Below, in pieces: positions 3,997-6,126 of a DNA stretch of 6,126 nt (positions within the stretch are counted from its first letter, which is position 1; the number at the start of each line of letters is the position of its first letter). Made by a program: the position numbers and the translations under genes. The DNA is taken from contig CAJTNC010000009.1 of the NCBI GenBank assembly GCA_910577955.1, positions 99,147 through 105,272 on the forward strand. Reading direction: 5' to 3'. The notes under the pieces are model-generated. The model saw nothing but the letters and a program-made list of their open reading frames with translations, made no database searches and was not told the DNA's origin. Source of the stretch: an uncultured Lachnospiraceae bacterium. Lineage in GTDB: Bacteria; Bacillota; Clostridia; Lachnospirales; Lachnospiraceae.

Positions 3997-4899
3997 ATGA
4001 GTTACAAAAGCGTTTACCTGCAGGATACCCTGACAATCCACGATATATATTCCATTCACTATTTTGAATATATGTGTGATTTTTCTTTTCCCGGGGAATC
4101 TCACGATTTCTGGGAATTTTTGTACGTGGATAAGGGGGAAGTGAACGTCCTTGCCGGAGAGAAATCCCATGCGCTCAAAAAAGGAGATATTATCTTTCAT
4201 AAGCCCAACGAATTCCACAATGTTAATTCAAACGGACTGATTGCCCCGAATCTAGTTGTCATTTCTTTCTCCTCCCCTTCTCCCGCCATGTCCTTTTTTG
4301 AAAACAGGATACTCCAAATCAATGAACCAGAAAGACTTCTTCTGGCTCAGATCATTCAGGAAGCAAAACATGTTTTTGAAGGACGAATGGACGATCCCTA
4401 TCAGGAACAATTGATTAGGGCAAAAGATCCCAGCTATGCGGGAGAACAATTGATCAGGCTGTATCTGGAGCAGTTACTGATACAGCTCATTCGCCGCTAT
4501 ACGGTTAGGACTTCCTCCCCGAATCCTCCTATCGTCAAATCTGTCAAGCAGAAGGCGGACAGCGAGCTTATGGCCCAGATACAGGCTTACATGGAAAGCC
4601 ATATCTGCGAAACTCTGACCATAGAACAGATATGCAAAAATAACTCCATAGGCCGTTCTCAGCTCCAGAAATTATTCCGGACAAAAAACGGCTATGGAGC
4701 TATCGAATATTTTTCCAGAATGAAAGTTGAACTGGCTAAGCAGATGATCCGGGAAAATCATTACAACTTTACACAGATCGCTGATACTCTGGGTTTTTCC
4801 TCCATTCATTACTTTTCCAGACAATTTAAGCAGATCACAGGAATGACCCCGTCGGAGTATGCCTCCTCCATCAAAGCTTTGTCGGATCAGCCCGTGTAA
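3997..4899 (+). CDS. AraC-family transcriptional regulator with cupin sensor domain
   Basis: This is a sugar-sensing type transcription factor of 300 aa. The N-terminal part (about 20-95) is an AraC-binding cupin: HDFWEFLYVDKGEV (36-49), then GDIIFHKPNEFH (63-74), the usual histidine-rich effector-binding barrel. A helical linker follows (about 105-170). The C-terminal DNA-binding domain (about 190-290) has two helix-turn-helix units, LTIEQICKNNSIGRSQLQKLF (207-227) and FTQIADTLGFSSIHYFSRQFK (258-278), ending in the family signature TGMTPSEY (281-288). The ATG at 3997 has AGAGGAG (3982-3988) 8 nt upstream; the in-frame ATG at 3925 lies before the predicted transcript start and is rejected. 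It diverges from nahK and converges on the nucleotidyltransferase, so it probably controls one or both. The linker contains two EQLIR units that look like a small duplication. Confidence 0.92.
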   Translation: MSYKSVYLQDTLTIHDIYSIHYFEYMCDFSFPGESHDFWEFLYVDKGEVNVLAGEKSHALKKGDIIFHKPNEFHNVNSNGLIAPNLVVISFSSPSPAMSFFENRILQINEPERLLLAQIIQEAKHVFEGRMDDPYQEQLIRAKDPSYAGEQLIRLYLEQLLIQLIRRYTVRTSSPNPPIVKSVKQKADSELMAQIQAYMESHICETLTIEQICKNNSIGRSQLQKLFRTKNGYGAIEYFSRMKVELAKQMIRENHYNFTQIADTLGFSSIHYFSRQFKQITGMTPSEYASSIKALSDQPV

Positions 4900-4941
4900 A
4901 CCCTATAGAGGTTCTCTGTGCTGTCCCTGTCAGACTTTATT

Positions 4942-5862
4942 CTACTCCCACAACCCCTGCGGGTACATGCCTTTGTCTTTTAAGTCCTGAATCGCCTTTA
5001 CAACTACCGGTTTGTCTTCCCTGTAAGTCACACCGTACCAACGGTCTCCGGACTTCAAAACAGTCACTTCCGCCTTATCTTCTCTGATCAGTTCATCCAC
5101 CACAAAAGGAAGAAAATACTCGCACTTCAAGGGATTTTTCTGAATGTTTTCTCTCAAAAAGGCGGCAAATCTGTCCCTGATCTCCGGAAGCATGCCCTCT
5201 GTAAATCCCCACATATTCATAGACACTACCGTATCTCCCGAAAGTGATACCCATGTCGTTCCGTCGTCTTCCGTATAGGCCGGACCATCCGCCCGCTTTT
5301 CAATCCGTACTCTCTCTGTGATCTTTGTCAACTTCCCGTTTTCATCTGTCTCACAGACCCCCCGCGCTACATGGCCGTTCTCTGTCAGCGTATTTTCCAA
5401 CATATACCCAACCATCGTATATTGATATCTGTCCGTATCCTTATGAGATGCCAAAAAATCATAGATCATCTGAAAAGCCTGCTGGCCGTAATAATCATCC
5501 GCATTGATCACTGCAAAGGGGCCGTCCACCGCTGACAGGCAGGATAACACCGCATGCGCCGTTCCCCAAGGCTTTACTCTCCCCTCCGGCACGCTGAAGC
5601 CTTCCGGAAGATTCTCCATATCCTGATATACATATTCCACCTGTATCCGCTGCTCCAGACGGTCTCCGATTTTTTCTTTAAAGTCCTGTTCATTCTCTTT
5701 CTTGATAATAAAAATAACTTTCTCAAATCCCGCCTTCACCGCATCATAAATAGAAAAATCCATGATGATATGGCCCTGTCCGTCCACCGGATCGATCTGT
5801 TTTAAACCGCCGTAACGACTTCCCATTCCAGCCGCCATAATGATAAGTACCGGTTTTTTCAT
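4942..5862 (-). CDS. Sugar-phosphate nucleotidyltransferase family protein
   Basis: The protein belongs to the NTP-transferase fold that joins a sugar 1-phosphate to a nucleotide, giving an NDP-sugar and pyrophosphate. The 306-aa product starts directly with the nucleotide-binding loop: LIIMAAGMGSRYGGLKQID (6-24), with K21 in the position of the conserved signature Lys. Later come KPWGTAHAVL (97-106), metal-binding NADDYYG (120-126), MNMWGF (215-220) and WYGVTYREDK (275-284). The ATG at 5862 has AGGAGG (5877-5872) 9 nt upstream. It lies in the same neighbourhood as the NahK-like kinase, separated by the AraC gene, so a HexNAc or hexose 1-phosphate is a likely substrate and UTP a likely donor. 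Neither is proved by sequence. A kinase plus nucleotidyltransferase pair also recalls AmgK/MurU of cell-wall recycling, though MurU is shorter. Confidence 0.85.
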   Translation of the reverse strand: MKKPVLIIMAAGMGSRYGGLKQIDPVDGQGHIIMDFSIYDAVKAGFEKVIFIIKKENEQDFKEKIGDRLEQRIQVEYVYQDMENLPEGFSVPEGRVKPWGTAHAVLSCLSAVDGPFAVINADDYYGQQAFQMIYDFLASHKDTDRYQYTMVGYMLENTLTENGHVARGVCETDENGKLTKITERVRIEKRADGPAYTEDDGTTWVSLSGDTVVSMNMWGFTEGMLPEIRDRFAAFLRENIQKNPLKCEYFLPFVVDELIREDKAEVTVLKSGDRWYGVTYREDKPVVVKAIQDLKDKGMYPQGLWE

Positions 5863-5925
5863 ATTTCCTGCCCTCCTGTATTAAAACTGCATCTTTTCTG
5901 ACAACTTTTTTGCCGCCCTGTCTTT

Positions 5926-5954
5926 AGTATATACAGCTTTCCATACATGCGCAA
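5926..5954 (-). promoter_or_regulatory. Promoter of the nucleotidyltransferase gene
   Basis: On the minus strand -10 TATACT (5931-5926) follows a weak -35 TTGCGC (5954-5949) by 17 bp. The start would be near 5919, giving a leader of about 57 nt. Just upstream (5958-5972) the word CACTAT occurs twice with a 9-bp period on the plus strand, a possible but weak operator. Confidence 0.5.
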
Positions 5955-5997
5955 TAGCACTATCAACACTATTTTTTATATAAAAAGCCTTACATAC

Positions 5998-6028
5998 AAA
6001 AAATCCCGTAAACCTAACGTTTTACGGG
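5998..6028 (-). terminator. Intrinsic terminator after tRNA-Asn
   Basis: On the minus strand CCCGTAAA (6028-6021) pairs perfectly with TTTACGGG (6012-6005) around an 8-nt loop and is followed, after one A, by six U (6003-5998). It starts 20 nt after the tRNA-Asn 3' end and separates it from the nucleotidyltransferase gene. Confidence 0.9.
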
Positions 6029-6047
6029 TTTGTTTCTTATTTTTTAC

Positions 6048-6120
6048 CTCCCCCAGTTGGACTCGAACCAACGACCCTGCGGTTAACAGCCGCATGCTCT
6101 ACCGACTGAGCTATGGAGGA
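6048..6120 (-). tRNA. tRNA-Asn (anticodon GUU)
   Basis: The cloverleaf is complete. The acceptor TCCTCCA/TGGGGGA has one U-G pair, the D arm is GCTC/GAGC, and the T arm is GTTGG-TTCGAGT-CCAAC. The anticodon stem TGCGG/CCGCA closes loop CTGTTAA with anticodon GTT. The discriminator is G73, as expected for asparagine. CCA is not encoded. Only 6 nt upstream are visible, so it may be the last member of a larger tRNA cluster or have its own promoter outside the window. Confidence 0.97.
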
Positions 6121-6126
6121 AAATGT

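Noticed and set aside
4900..4941. Bidirectional terminator between the convergent genes
   Set aside because: Only a 4-bp AGAG/CTCT stem is visible with no adjoining T-tract, which is too weak to call.

Overview
The window looks like an ordinary chromosomal segment of a low-to-mid GC Firmicute, most likely a gut Lachnospiraceae-type Clostridia. The reasons are strong AGGAGG-type ribosome binding sites, the rpsF-ssb-rpsR order, a zinc-type S18, tRNA genes without an encoded CCA, and a NahK-like kinase of the kind used by gut bacteria to salvage host-glycan amino sugars. The genus is an inference. No transposon, phage, CRISPR or defence gene is visible.

Layout: almost everything reads on the minus strand, so the functional order runs from high to low coordinates. 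tRNA-Asn (6048-6120) is followed by a clear terminator. A sugar-phosphate nucleotidyltransferase follows (4942-5862) with its own promoter. An AraC-family regulator (3997-4899) is the only plus-strand gene. It converges on the nucleotidyltransferase and diverges from a NahK-like N-acetylhexosamine 1-kinase (2487-3596). The 400-bp divergent intergenic region holds both promoters and a repeated 11-mer that is a good operator candidate. Next is a tRNA-Glu/tRNA-Cys pair with a good promoter, a leader hairpin and a terminator, then a Sir2-type NAD-dependent deacylase (1399-2112). The rpsF-ssb-rpsR operon (1268-211) follows, with its own promoter, a leader hairpin and a strong terminator. The first 154 bases are the promoter and leader of a further minus-strand gene that starts just beyond position 1: its ribosome binding site is bases 1-6, and two inverted repeats lie at or near its promoter.

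How the genes work together: the kinase would make a HexNAc 1-phosphate (GlcNAc or GalNAc) and the nucleotidyltransferase could convert a sugar 1-phosphate to an NDP-sugar. The AraC protein between them is their plausible sugar-responsive regulator. This resembles the bifidobacterial lacto-N-biose/galacto-N-biose pathway and, in logic, the AmgK/MurU pair of Pseudomonas. No phosphorylase, transporter or epimerase is in the window, so the substrate is not settled. The remaining genes are housekeeping. The most interesting points are regulatory: the shared 11-mer, the dyad over the extended -10 promoter at 34-57, the leader hairpins of the tRNA and rpsF transcripts, and a sirtuin gene with no visible promoter placed right after a tRNA terminator.
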